This document shows, piece after piece, positions 51,687-61,068 of a stretch of 64,000 bases of DNA. The first letter of the stretch is position 1. The number at the start of each line of letters is the position of its first letter. Under the pieces are notes generated by a model. It had not been told where the DNA came from. It saw only the letters and a list, made by a program, of their open reading frames with translations, and did not search any database. The position numbers and the translations under genes are program-made. The stretch comes from Gemmatimonadota bacterium (GTDB lineage Bacteria > Gemmatimonadota > Gemmatimonadetes > Longimicrobiales > Gaopeijiaceae). The stretch is taken from assembly GCA_041390125.1 (NCBI GenBank), contig JAWKQN010000007.1:248001-312000 (forward strand), written 5' to 3'.

Positions 51687-53975
51687 ATGCTCCGAGCCGT
51701 TCCCGCCGCTCCACGCCCTCCGGTCCCCGTCCGCACCGCCCGCTCGCTCGCGACGGTGTGCCTGTTCGCCTTCCTGGTCCCCCCGCCGCTCCTGGCCCAG
51801 GAGGCCGTGGACGCCGGTGGAGCCGGAGCCGAACCCGAGCGCATCGCCGACCTGGACGCCGCGCCGCGGCCGGCGGCGGCCGCCGTGCGAGCCACGGGTC
51901 CCATCGACGTGGACGCGCGCCTGGACGAGGCCGCCTGGGCGGCGGCGCCCGTCATCGATCGCTTCGTGCAGCAGAAGCCGTTCGCGGGCCTCCCGGCCAC
52001 GGAGCGCACCGAGGTCCGCATCCTCTACGACGACGAGAACCTGTACATCGGCGCCGAGATGTACGACTCGGATCCGGGCGGGCTCGTCATCCCCACGCTG
52101 CAACGCGATCCCAACACCCGGGACGGCGACGCCTTCGGCTTCACGCTGGACACGTTCCACGACGGCCGCAGCGCGTATGCGTTCTTCATCAACCCGGGGG
52201 GCGCCGTCCGCGACTCGCAGACGTCCGACGACGGCCGGATCAACAACGCCGCCTGGGAGGCGGCCTACGACCTGCGCACCCGCATCCACGAGACCGGCTG
52301 GACGCTGGAGATCGCGGTGCCCTGGTCCACGCTGCGCTTTCCGGCGGGCGTGGACCGGCAGGTGTGGGGGCTGAACCTCCTGCGCCGGATCCGCCGCAAG
52401 AACGAGGATGCCACCTGGGCACCGATGGATCGCCAGTGGCAGCTCTATGTGATGTCGCGTGCCGGCACGCTGGAGGGCCTGGACGGCATCCGTCCTGGCC
52501 GCAATCTCTCGCTCAAGCCGTTCGTCCTGGCCGCGGAGCCGTCGGGCACGCTGCGCGCGGGGCAGGGCACCGAGCTGGATGGTGGCGCCGATCTGAAGGT
52601 GGGGCTCACACCCGGCATGACGCTGGACCTGACCGTCAACACCGACTTCAGCCAGGTCGAGGTGGACCAGGAGCAGGTCAACCTCACGCGCTTCTCGCTC
52701 TTCTTCCCCGAGAAGCGTGAGTTCTTCCTGGAGAACGCCGGCATCTTCGAGTTCGGCGACCAGGGCCAGCCCATGCAGAGGAACGGCGTCTCCAACCGTG
52801 ACTTCACGCTGTTCCATTCGCGGCGGATCGGGCTGACGCCGGGAGGCGCGCCGCTGCCCATCCTGGGCGGCGGCCGCGTGACGGGCACCGCGGGTCCGCT
52901 GACGGTGGGTCTGATCAACATGCAGACCCGCAGCGAGGACGAGTTCGTCCCCGAGAACTTCACGGTGGCGCGGGTGAAAGGCACGGCGCTGCCGGGGCTG
53001 ACACTCGGCGGGATCTTCATCAACCGCAGCGCCACGTCGGGCAACGAGTTCGCCAACCGCAGCTACGGGGTGGACCTCAACTACCAGGCGTTCCAGGACT
53101 ACCTGCTGGTGCAGTCGTACCTGGCGGGCACGTCCGGCAGGGCCGCCGACGGCACCGCGAACGATACGGAGTGGGCCGGGCGCGTCTCCGCCATCTGGCG
53201 TGACCCGTTCTGGGAGGCGGTGCTGCTCTACCGCCAGTTCGACGACGACTTCGACCCCGCCGTCGGGTTCGTGCGCCGCAAGGGCATCAAGCACCTCTAC
53301 GGCACGCTGGGTATCCGGCCGCGCGTGTCGAGCCCGGTGCTGCAGGAGCTCAATCCCTACGTCGAGGTCCACCACTACGACGACCTCTCCGGCTCGCTGC
53401 AGACCCGCGAGGTGGCGGGAGGGCTGGATCTGGACTTCCGCGACGGCGCCACCGCGCGCTTCAGCGTGAACAACCTCCATGAGGCCATCGACGATCCGTT
53501 CACGGTGAGCGGCGCGACCGTGCCGGTGGGCATCTACGACTACACCGAGTTCTCCGCCTCCTACGATGCCAGCCGCGCGCGGGCCATGTCGGGCCGCGTG
53601 AACGTGGGCGGTGGCGGCTACTTCGGAGGCAACCGCTTCTCGGTCGGCGGCAACGTGCTGGGACGGCTGGGCTACCGCTGGCTGCTCGACCTGTCCCTCA
53701 ACCACAACCGCATCGACCTGCCGGGCCAGGCGCCCGTGACCGCGGACGTGTTCGGTGCCAAGCTGAACGGCTTCTTCTCCACGCGGCTGCTCACCACCGC
53801 GTTCGTGCAGTACAACGAGGCCAGCCAGCAGCTCGTCACGAACATCCGTCTCAACTGGATCCACGCGCCGCTGTCGGACCTCTTCCTGGTCCTCACCGAG
53901 CTGCGCGACACGGACTCCGGGACCGTCCGGGAACGGCTGATCACCCTCAAGTTCACGAAGCTGCTGTCGTTCTGA
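51687..53975 (+). CDS. DUF5916 family outer-membrane protein (CBM9-like N-terminus), copy 2
   Basis: 762-aa exported paralogue of the protein encoded at 45891-48173. The signal ends LLAQE. The CBM9-like domain (~70-260) includes IDVDARLDEAAWAAAPV and RTEVRILYDDENLYIGAEM, and the DUF5916 part includes NTDFSQVEVDQEQVNLTRF and FPEKREFFLENAGIFEF. Beta strands run to the C-terminal LLSF, consistent with an outer-membrane barrel. The ATG at 51687 follows TACCAT by eight bases and has no ribosome site, so the message may be nearly leaderless. It is divergent from the PLP enzyme. Confidence 0.9.
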   Translation: MLRAVPAAPRPPVPVRTARSLATVCLFAFLVPPPLLAQEAVDAGGAGAEPERIADLDAAPRPAAAAVRATGPIDVDARLDEAAWAAAPVIDRFVQQKPFAGLPATERTEVRILYDDENLYIGAEMYDSDPGGLVIPTLQRDPNTRDGDAFGFTLDTFHDGRSAYAFFINPGGAVRDSQTSDDGRINNAAWEAAYDLRTRIHETGWTLEIAVPWSTLRFPAGVDRQVWGLNLLRRIRRKNEDATWAPMDRQWQLYVMSRAGTLEGLDGIRPGRNLSLKPFVLAAEPSGTLRAGQGTELDGGADLKVGLTPGMTLDLTVNTDFSQVEVDQEQVNLTRFSLFFPEKREFFLENAGIFEFGDQGQPMQRNGVSNRDFTLFHSRRIGLTPGGAPLPILGGGRVTGTAGPLTVGLINMQTRSEDEFVPENFTVARVKGTALPGLTLGGIFINRSATSGNEFANRSYGVDLNYQAFQDYLLVQSYLAGTSGRAADGTANDTEWAGRVSAIWRDPFWEAVLLYRQFDDDFDPAVGFVRRKGIKHLYGTLGIRPRVSSPVLQELNPYVEVHHYDDLSGSLQTREVAGGLDLDFRDGATARFSVNNLHEAIDDPFTVSGATVPVGIYDYTEFSASYDASRARAMSGRVNVGGGGYFGGNRFSVGGNVLGRLGYRWLLDLSLNHNRIDLPGQAPVTADVFGAKLNGFFSTRLLTTAFVQYNEASQQLVTNIRLNWIHAPLSDLFLVLTELRDTDSGTVRERLITLKFTKLLSF

Positions 53976-54090
53976 GCGGGCGTAACGCCCTTCCGCTCCC
54001 GCCCGTATCTGCGGGGTGGTGGCGGGGTGGGTCCGGCCGGGTCGGCTCGCATGTCCGCCGTCCGCGCCCCTCTCCGCCGGGAGGCCCCCG

Positions 54091-54480
54091 ATGCCCCTGA
54101 CCGTCCACCGTGCCGGCCGCGTCCTCGCGGTCGGGATCGTCCTCGCGGTCGCCGCCGCCTGCGGCGGAGACGCCACCACGTCCGGGCCGTCCACCCCGCT
54201 GATGGTGCGCCTGCGCACCCCCAACACGGTCGAAGGGGCTGCGGTCTTCCGCGTGCGTGGCGCCGGTGTACCGGAGCCGCAGGCGGAGGCCGGCACGCTC
54301 TTCACGCGGCCGCTCGCGGACGGGTGGTCCGTGGTGGTGTTGCTGGACACGGCGGGCGTCCCGCGCTTCCGCGTTCCCACCGACGCGGAGGCCGTGCAGG
54401 TGGAGCTCGTCCAGGTGGCCGCGCCGGACAACACGCTGCGCACCGATCTGTCCGGCTACACGGTGGAGGTGGCGCGATGA
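54091..54480 (+). CDS. Small lipoprotein paired with the M6 protease
   Basis: 129-aa lipoprotein with a signal ending VAAACGG (Cys24). The mature part is beta-rich (PLMVRLRTPNTVEGAAVFRVRG, then LADGWSVVVLLDTAG) and has no recognised family. GGGAGG precedes the ATG. Its TGA overlaps the ATG of the M6 protease (ATGA), so the two proteins are made together and could interact in the periplasm, for example as substrate, inhibitor or chaperone. That link is inference from coupling only. Confidence 0.78.
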   Translation: MPLTVHRAGRVLAVGIVLAVAAACGGDATTSGPSTPLMVRLRTPNTVEGAAVFRVRGAGVPEPQAEAGTLFTRPLADGWSVVVLLDTAGVPRFRVPTDAEAVQVELVQVAAPDNTLRTDLSGYTVEVAR

Positions 54481-56387
54481 GCCGGCGGTCGCGGCGGCAC
54501 GCCGCGCTCGCTCGCTCGCGTGCACCGTCGGATCCACACCGGTCCGGACCGCGGCGCCGGGCTACGCGCTCCGCGCATCTCGTGGGCGCGCTCCTGGCGC
54601 TCGGAACCGTCCTGACCTGGTGCGCTGCGCCCGGGAACGCCGCGGCCCAGGCGCTCCCGCCGTTCGTGCTCCACGTCGAGCCGTTCACGCCGCCGGGTGG
54701 CCCCGCCCTGCCCGAGGGTGTGCGCGTGCCGACGGGACTCGCGCGCGCCCCGGCCCTCACCGCCGCGATCCCACGGACCGGCACGGCCCGTCTGCCGGTG
54801 ATCCTGGCGCGCTTCGCGGACTCGCCTGCGCCGCCGGTGACGCAGGACGAGATCGACCAGGCCCTGTTCACCGGACCGGCATCGAGCACGCTCAGCGGGT
54901 TCTATGCGGCCGCCTCCGGCGGACGCCTGACCGTGGAGGGAACGGTCACCCCGTGGGTGGACACGGAGATGACGGTGCTGGAGGCGTCGGGCAGCGTGGA
55001 CGGGCACGGATGGATCACACCGGAGACCCGCACGTGGGTGGCCCAGGCCGTCGCGGCCGCGGACCCCTTCATCGACTTCCGGACCTTCGACGAGGACGGG
55101 AACGGCCTGATCGAGATCGCCGTGCAGTACCCGGACGTGGCCGGGAGCTGTGGCGGCCCCGCCATCTGGCCCCACATCGGGGGATTCCCCAATGGCGCGC
55201 TGCCCACGCAGGACATCGCCTCCAACGGGGAGCCCATCCGCGTGCAGCTCTACATCGCGCAGAGCGCGGTGGACTGCACGGGCGCCACCGCGCAGGTGGC
55301 CAACGTCATCGCGCACGAGTTCGGGCACACCATCGGGCTGCCGGACCTGTACGCCGCCACGCCCGGGGTGGGGCGTGAGGGCCGCTACTGGAACGTGGGC
55401 TGCTTCGACCTCATGTCGGCGGGTGCGTGGGGCTGTGGCACCGGGCCGCAGGTGCCGCGCTTCGGGCCGGTCTACTTCACGTCCTTCCTGCGGGATCTGG
55501 TGGGCTGGCAGCCGCTCGTGACGGTAGGCCTGGTGCGCGACGTGGAGTACATCCTCGATCCCATCAGCCGGGATGGAACCGGCCTGCGCATCCCGTTGGA
55601 CCTCGCCGGCGACGAGTCCTTGATCGTCGAGTACCGGGACCGCAGTGGCTTCGATGCCGCGCTGCCCGACCAAGGGATCCTGGTCCTGCACCGGGACGAG
55701 AACGCGCAGCTCCTGCCCCCCAGCGATCCCCCGCTGACGCGCTACCACACCGTCGAGGCGGACGGGGACGCCGCACTCCGGCGTCTGGAGGCGGAGGGGG
55801 GCAACCGGGGCGTGGCCGCAGACCTCTTCGCGCGCGGGGGCAGCGTGGCGCGACTCGACAACACCACCGTGCCGTCCACCCGCACGCACCGGGGCGTGCC
55901 CACCACCGTGACGCTCCACGAGATGTGGATCGCGGACGGCCAGGCCCATGTGGTCCTGTCCACCGCGCGCGAGGCCCGCCTGCAGGACGGCAACGCGCCG
56001 GTGGTCCTGCGGCAGGACGCAGGCGTCGTGGCCCGCTACCGGATCGCGGGCGGCGCGCTGCCGTACAGCGTGGGTGTGGAGGGCGCGCTACCGCCCGGCG
56101 TGACGTGGTCCGCCACCGGCGACCACGTCGACCTGGGCGGGACCGCGGACGCGCCCGGCCTGTGGCGGGTCGCGGTCGGGATCCTGGACGCACTCGGCAC
56201 CCAGGTCGTGGATTCGCTGGAGCTGATCGTGGATCCGCCGCTGGTGTTGGCGCGCATCGTGGACGCGCTCACCGGAACCGGCTCGCTGCCGGACGGCGAA
56301 GCGGACCACCTGGACCTCACCGGCAACGGAGATGGCACGCTGGACGTCGGGGACCTGCGCGCGTGGTGGCAGCGCACAGGGGGATAG
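54477..56387 (+). CDS. M6-family secreted metalloprotease with dockerin-like C-terminal repeat
   Basis: 636-aa exported protease. A long basic N-terminus leads into a signal segment (~34-58, ending AAAQ). The M6 (immune-inhibitor-A-like) catalytic domain has HEFGHTIGLPD (280-290), with H280, E281, H284 and D290 forming the HExxHxxGxxD zinc site. A YWNVGCFDLMSAGAWG loop follows. An Ig-like putative domain (~500-590) and a short C-terminal DLTGNGDGTLDVGDLRAW segment, which looks like one dockerin/EF-hand calcium loop, finish it. The tail may target or stabilise the enzyme. It is translationally coupled to the small lipoprotein upstream. Confidence 0.9.
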   Translation: MSRRSRRHAALARSRAPSDPHRSGPRRRATRSAHLVGALLALGTVLTWCAAPGNAAAQALPPFVLHVEPFTPPGGPALPEGVRVPTGLARAPALTAAIPRTGTARLPVILARFADSPAPPVTQDEIDQALFTGPASSTLSGFYAAASGGRLTVEGTVTPWVDTEMTVLEASGSVDGHGWITPETRTWVAQAVAAADPFIDFRTFDEDGNGLIEIAVQYPDVAGSCGGPAIWPHIGGFPNGALPTQDIASNGEPIRVQLYIAQSAVDCTGATAQVANVIAHEFGHTIGLPDLYAATPGVGREGRYWNVGCFDLMSAGAWGCGTGPQVPRFGPVYFTSFLRDLVGWQPLVTVGLVRDVEYILDPISRDGTGLRIPLDLAGDESLIVEYRDRSGFDAALPDQGILVLHRDENAQLLPPSDPPLTRYHTVEADGDAALRRLEAEGGNRGVAADLFARGGSVARLDNTTVPSTRTHRGVPTTVTLHEMWIADGQAHVVLSTAREARLQDGNAPVVLRQDAGVVARYRIAGGALPYSVGVEGALPPGVTWSATGDHVDLGGTADAPGLWRVAVGILDALGTQVVDSLELIVDPPLVLARIVDALTGTGSLPDGEADHLDLTGNGDGTLDVGDLRAWWQRTGG

Positions 56388-56453
56388 CGGCGCGGGGCGC
56401 GCACAGGAGGATAGCCGAGCCGGGGCGCGCACAGGGGGATAGCCGCGCGGGGT
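56372..56453. repeat. Three ~28-bp tandem copies of the M6 protease gene end
   Basis: Copy one contains the last codons and TAG stop of the M6 gene. Copies two (56398-56425) and three (56426-56453) repeat GCGCACAGG(A/G)GGATAGCC with few changes, and a degenerate fourth follows. Each copy carries the TAG in the same context. This mirrors the repeat at 48164-48246. Confidence 0.8.
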
Positions 56454-56544
56454 GCGCGCAGGGCACCGCCGCGTCCGGCCCCGGACGTTGCCACGGGGAG
56501 GAACCGGGGCGCTCCGCGCCCCGGCCCCACGTCCGCGCCTCGCC

Positions 56545-58737
56545 TCAGCTGCCGGGCCGGTACTCGCGCTCGGTGTGGCCGTCCAGCTGGTTCGGGTAGA
56601 AGTAGACGGTGCGCAGGTCGCCGGTGGTGTAGCGCTCCGCCTGGTCGTCGAAATGGGGAGAGGCGGGATCGCCGCTCTGCCCCCCGGCGGTGATGGCGAT
56701 CGCCCGCACCGAATCGCCGAACTCGACGCCGGCCACGAAGCTGTTGCCGCGCGTTCCGTAGATCTTCTTCGTGTCGCCGTAGTTGGCGACGCCGTACGCG
56801 GCGAGCGAGCCCCAGCGGGACGACGTGAAGCCCACCGGGATGCTGGGCTGGCTGTCGTCGAACGGCTGCACGATGTCTCCCGTCAGGCGCTGGAAGCGGT
56901 TGATGTCGCCCCAGGGTGTGGCCCACGCGCCGAAGTCGGTCTCCAGCTGCTCCACGACCGTGGCCAGGGCCTCCAGGCGCTCACGGTCCGACGCGCGGCG
57001 CGCCATGTAGTCGTACTGCGACATCCCGGCTGCACGCGCGTCGCGGCCGATCCGGCTCCAGAGCTCCTCGCCCCAGAACACCGCCAGCGACGTAGGCACG
57101 GATTCCACGCTCCAGGTCAGGTCCCAGTCGCGCAGGGCGTCGATGGGGCCTTCGAGACGGTCCTTGAGCGGGTCCGAGGTCGGAAGGCGCTCCCAGGCCC
57201 GGACCAGCGGTGGGATCAGATCCACGAACGCGGGCAGGAACGGATCGAACGCGGCGTCGCGCAGCGACTCCAGGGTGAAGTCGGTCTTGCCCTGCAGCAC
57301 GCGTACGGCGTTGATCCCGCGCGGGTTCTCCGGAAAGGTCTCCATGTAGGCCGGGAAGTCCTCCTGGCGCGGGCTGTTGGGCCCCGCCGCCGAGAACGGC
57401 CAGTTGTTCGTGTTCTGGATCCAGCCGTTCGGGGGGTTCAACACCAGGGGCGACTCGTCCACCGAGTGCAGGCCCTGCCACTCCGTGGCGGGATCGCTCC
57501 CGTCCACCGGCGCGTTCCAGTCGAAGCGGGGATCCCTACGCGGGACGAAGTTGGCGTGGAAGTACGCGATGTTGCCTTCCGCGTCCGCGAAGACGGTGTT
57601 GTTCGACGAGTTGGTGTGGAGTTGCATCGTCTCCTTGAACTCGTCGAAGTTGCGGGCCTTGGTGCGGCTCCACGACTGGGTCAACGCCTGCACGGGGTCG
57701 TTCATCAGGCCGATGCTGATCCACTTCCCGTCCTCCTCGCGGATGACGGGACCCCGGTGGGTGTGGTAGACCGTGAACGTGCGCTCGGTCAGACCGGTCC
57801 CGTCCCGGTACGGCACGGTCAGCTCCGTCGTGCGCAGGGGCCGTTCCTCGTCACCCACCACGTAGAAGCGCTCCCCGTCGCGCTCGACGATCGTCTCGGC
57901 GAACTCGTCGATCGCGTCCGCCCCGCTGGACGTGTGCATCCATCCGGCCGTCTCGTTGAAGCCCTGATAGACGAAGAACTGGCCCCAGGTCACCGCGCCG
58001 TAGGCGTTGACGCCTTCCGCGCTGGTCATCTGCAGCTCAGCGCGGAAGTAGAAGGACGTGTGCGGGTTGATCCAGAGCAGGGCGTTGCCGCTGGCGGAGT
58101 TGGAGGGCGCGATCGCGAACCCGTTGGAGCCGGTGGGCTCGGCGGGGAAGCCGTCATCGGGACCGTCACCGCTGGCGGTCCCGGCGGTGGCGGGCACCCC
58201 CGCACCCTCGCCGTAGAAGCGCTCCAGGTCCCCCAGCGAGACGCGCTCGATGTCCCCGCCGATGCTGCCCTCGGTGAAGGAGAGCGCCATCCACGGCTCG
58301 AAGCGCGTCAGCACGCGCGGCTGCACGTCCGGATGGGTGTGCAGGTAGTAGTTGAGCCCGTCCGCCCAGGCGTCCATGAGCTGTTGCAGCCACACCGGGC
58401 TCTCCCCGTAGAGGCGCTGCAGCTCGGCGGGATCGATGAACAGCTTCATGCGCAGGTCGCGCCAGAGCTCGGACTCGCCCTCGGCCTCGGCCAGACGGCC
58501 CATCGCATTCAGGTAGTTGACCTCGATGCGGTTGAAGTCGTCCTCGGCCTGGGCGTAGATCATCCCGAAGACGGCGTTCGCGTCCGTGTCGGCGCGCACG
58601 TGCGCGATCCCCCAGTCGTCGCGGACGATGGTGGTGGCCTGGGCCCGCTCCTCCCAGCGACGGACCTCCGGATCGGCGCTCGGACCACCGCCGCAGGCGA
58701 CGGCGGCGAGCGCGAGCGCCAGGACGAGCTTCTTCAT
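56545..58737 (-). CDS. Penicillin acylase family Ntn hydrolase (lipoprotein)
   Basis: 730-aa precursor of the penicillin acylase (S45) family. The signal ends AVACGG (Cys15), suggesting lipid anchoring. The alpha chain has IVRDDWGIAHVRADTDANAVFGMIYAQAEDDF. The autocatalytic cut would be before Ser204 in PTGSNGFAIAP, freeing the nucleophile of the beta chain. Downstream features include NPHTSFYFRAELQ and HTHRGPVI. Relatives cleave beta-lactams, acyl-homoserine lactones or other amides, so the substrate is open. The ATG at 58737 precedes the signal. It is divergent from the saccharopine-dehydrogenase-like gene across a 211-bp gap with no distinct element. Confidence 0.92.
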   Translation of the reverse strand: MKKLVLALALAAVACGGGPSADPEVRRWEERAQATTIVRDDWGIAHVRADTDANAVFGMIYAQAEDDFNRIEVNYLNAMGRLAEAEGESELWRDLRMKLFIDPAELQRLYGESPVWLQQLMDAWADGLNYYLHTHPDVQPRVLTRFEPWMALSFTEGSIGGDIERVSLGDLERFYGEGAGVPATAGTASGDGPDDGFPAEPTGSNGFAIAPSNSASGNALLWINPHTSFYFRAELQMTSAEGVNAYGAVTWGQFFVYQGFNETAGWMHTSSGADAIDEFAETIVERDGERFYVVGDEERPLRTTELTVPYRDGTGLTERTFTVYHTHRGPVIREEDGKWISIGLMNDPVQALTQSWSRTKARNFDEFKETMQLHTNSSNNTVFADAEGNIAYFHANFVPRRDPRFDWNAPVDGSDPATEWQGLHSVDESPLVLNPPNGWIQNTNNWPFSAAGPNSPRQEDFPAYMETFPENPRGINAVRVLQGKTDFTLESLRDAAFDPFLPAFVDLIPPLVRAWERLPTSDPLKDRLEGPIDALRDWDLTWSVESVPTSLAVFWGEELWSRIGRDARAAGMSQYDYMARRASDRERLEALATVVEQLETDFGAWATPWGDINRFQRLTGDIVQPFDDSQPSIPVGFTSSRWGSLAAYGVANYGDTKKIYGTRGNSFVAGVEFGDSVRAIAITAGGQSGDPASPHFDDQAERYTTGDLRTVYFYPNQLDGHTEREYRPGS

Positions 58738-58948
58738 CGTAGATCGACTCCAGGGGAGGGCGAAACGACGGCGGGGACCGCCTCGGCATCGCGAGCAGAG
58801 TGGCCCCGCGCCGCCCTCCGAGGCAAGCGGTCCCCGCGGTCGCGGGGCCCGGTCGGAGGGGTCCCCTCTTGATCCCGCACGCCGTTTCCGACTGATTCCC
58901 GGGGGCCCCGACGGGGCGTAGCGACCAGAGGAACTCCGGAGCGTTGCC

Positions 58949-60085
58949 GTGAAGATCGTCGTGCTGGGTGCCGGGCGCGTGGGTGGGGCCATCGTCCGCG
59001 ATCTCTCGTCCGAAGGGAGCTTCTCGCTCTCCGTGGTGGACCTGGATCCGCTCGCCCTGGAGCGCCTGGAGGGATTCGGGGTCACGTCCAGCCTGGCCGA
59101 CCTCTCCAATCCGGACGGGGTGGCCGAAGCGGTCGACGGCGCGGACCTGGTCGTGGGTGCCGTCCCGGGCTTCATGGGCTATCAGACCGTCGAGGTCGTG
59201 CTGGAGCAGGGCAAGCCCGTCGTGGACATCTCGTTCTTCGCAGAGGACGCCTACGGGCTGGACGGCCTGGCGCGCGACAAGGGCGTGCCCTGCCTCGTCG
59301 ACTGCGGCGTCGCGCCCGGACTGACCAACCTGATCCTGGGGCGGCTCGAGGAGGCGCTCGAGGAGACCCACAGCTTCCGTGCGTACATCGGCGGGCTGCC
59401 GGTGGAGCGTGCCTGGCCGTGGGAGTACAAGGCGCCGTTCTCACCCCGCGACGTGATCCAGGAGTACGTGCGGCCCGCGCGTCTGCGCCGGAACGGGCAG
59501 GCGCTCACGCTGCCCGCCCTGTCCGAGGTGGAGCTGGTGGACTTCCCCGGCCTCGGCACGCTGGAGGCGTTCAACACGGACGGCCTGCGCTCCCTCCTGG
59601 ACACGTGCCGCACGCCGGACATGGTGGAGAAGACCATCCGCTATCCTGGCCATGCGGAGAAGATGCGCATGCTGCGCGACGCCGGATTCTTCGAGGACCG
59701 CGAGATCCTCGCGCCCTCCGGCATGGTGCGGCCGCGGGACGTGACCGAGACGCTGCTGTTCGATGCGTGGCAGTTCGAGGAGGGAGAGCCCGATCTGACG
59801 GTGGGCCGCTTCACCGTCGAGGGCCGGCAGAACGGAAAGCACGTCCGCCACACGTACAACCTGCTGGACTACTACAACCCGGAGACGGAAACGTCCTCCA
59901 TGGCGCGCACCACCGGGTACACGTGCGCGGCCATGGTGCGGCTGGTCGCCGGCGGCATGTGGACGGAGCCGGGCGTGGCGGCGCCCGAGGTCGTGGGGCG
60001 TCGCGCCGACTGCTTCGAGTTCGTGCTCGAGCACCTCAAGTCGCGGCGGGTAGGGCTCTTCCACCACCTGGAGGAGCTGGATTAG
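58949..60085 (+). CDS. Saccharopine dehydrogenase-like oxidoreductase
   Basis: 378-aa NAD(P)-dependent enzyme. The Rossmann loop VLGAGRVGGAI is at 5-15. DCGVAPGLTNLILG and the catalytic/C-terminal domain match the saccharopine dehydrogenase (LYS9-like) fold, including an aromatic KAPFSPRDVIQEYVRPA segment. Family members join or split lysine and a keto acid or act on related amino acids. The exact substrate is unknown. The start is GTG at 58949. It is convergent with the cysteine synthase gene, 53 bases apart. Confidence 0.88.
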   Translation: MKIVVLGAGRVGGAIVRDLSSEGSFSLSVVDLDPLALERLEGFGVTSSLADLSNPDGVAEAVDGADLVVGAVPGFMGYQTVEVVLEQGKPVVDISFFAEDAYGLDGLARDKGVPCLVDCGVAPGLTNLILGRLEEALEETHSFRAYIGGLPVERAWPWEYKAPFSPRDVIQEYVRPARLRRNGQALTLPALSEVELVDFPGLGTLEAFNTDGLRSLLDTCRTPDMVEKTIRYPGHAEKMRMLRDAGFFEDREILAPSGMVRPRDVTETLLFDAWQFEEGEPDLTVGRFTVEGRQNGKHVRHTYNLLDYYNPETETSSMARTTGYTCAAMVRLVAGGMWTEPGVAAPEVVGRRADCFEFVLEHLKSRRVGLFHHLEELD

Positions 60086-60138
60086 GCGCGGATCTCGACG
60101 CATCCGCGCGCGCTGCGCCGGCGGCGCCCTGCGTCGGC

Positions 60139-61068
60139 CTAGCCGCCGTCCTCGCCGAACAACGACGTCGTGAGGTAGCGCGCGCCGGAGTCGGGCGCGA
60201 TGCAGGCCACGCGGTGTCCGGGCCCCAGCTCGCGCGCCACCTGCAGGGCGGTGTGCACGATGGCACCGCTGCTCATGCCCACGAACAGTCCTTCCTCGGA
60301 CGCGAGGCGTCGCGCCAGCGGGAACGCGTCCTCCTCCCACGCCTTCACGACCCGGTCGAGGACCGTACGATCGAGGTTGGGAGGCACGAAGCCGGGTCCC
60401 ATGCCCTGGAAGCGGTGCGCACCCCGAGGCTCTCCGGACAGCACCGCGGACCGCGCGGGCTCCACGGCGATCACCTGGATCTGCGGCCGGCGCTCCTTGA
60501 GGAAGCGGCCCACACCGCTGATCGTCCCGCCCGTGCCGCTCCCGTAGACGAAGGCGTCGAGGCGCCCGTCCAGCCCCTCCCACAGCTCCGGGGCCGTGCC
60601 GCGGTAGTGGGCCAGCGGGTTCGCGGGGTTGGCGAACTGGTCGGGCAGCCAGGCGCCGCGCTCGTCGCGGATGCGCTCGGCCTCCGCGCGCGCCGCGATC
60701 ATGCGCAGCTCCGGATCCGTGAGCACCAGCTCGGCTCCGTACGCCTGCAGCGTGCGCTTGCGCTCCATGCTCATGGAGGAGGGAAGACAGAGCACCAGCC
60801 GGTAGCCGCGGGCGGCGCAGACCTGCGCGAGCCCGATGCCCATGTTGCCCGAGGTGGCCTCCACCACGGTGGCTCCGGACCGGAGCAGTCCGCGCGCCTC
60901 CGCATCCTCGATCATGGACAGGGCGGGCCGGTCCTTGATGGAGCCGCCCGGGTTGGTGCCCTCCACCTTGACCCACACCTCGGCCATGCCGGCTTCGACC
61001 ACCCGCTCGAGCTGGACGAGCGGCGTACGCCCGATGAAGCGATCGATGCCGGTGGCCGTCAACGCCAC
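60139..61068 (-). CDS. Cysteine synthase/cystathionine-beta-synthase-type PLP enzyme
   Basis: 309-aa fold-type II PLP enzyme. GGSIKDRPAL places the cofactor Lys at K45, TSGNMGIGLA forms the substrate loop, and GSGTGGTISGVG binds the phosphate of PLP. Length fits CysK/CysM, which make cysteine from O-acetylserine and sulfide; cystathionine beta-synthases of similar length exist. Start GTG at 61068 with GGAGGAGGA upstream, inside the end of the decarboxylase gene: a 10-base overlap implies coupling. The two PLP enzymes may act on related amino acids (inference). Confidence 0.9.
   Translation of the reverse strand: MALTATGIDRFIGRTPLVQLERVVEAGMAEVWVKVEGTNPGGSIKDRPALSMIEDAEARGLLRSGATVVEATSGNMGIGLAQVCAARGYRLVLCLPSSMSMERKRTLQAYGAELVLTDPELRMIAARAEAERIRDERGAWLPDQFANPANPLAHYRGTAPELWEGLDGRLDAFVYGSGTGGTISGVGRFLKERRPQIQVIAVEPARSAVLSGEPRGAHRFQGMGPGFVPPNLDRTVLDRVVKAWEEDAFPLARRLASEEGLFVGMSSGAIVHTALQVARELGPGHRVACIAPDSGARYLTTSLFGEDGG

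Noticed and set aside
58832..58847. CCCCGCG/CGCGGGG inverted repeat between the acylase and saccharopine-dehydrogenase-like genes
   Set aside because: The loop would be only two bases and the genes are divergent, so a terminator is not expected; likely chance in GC-rich DNA.
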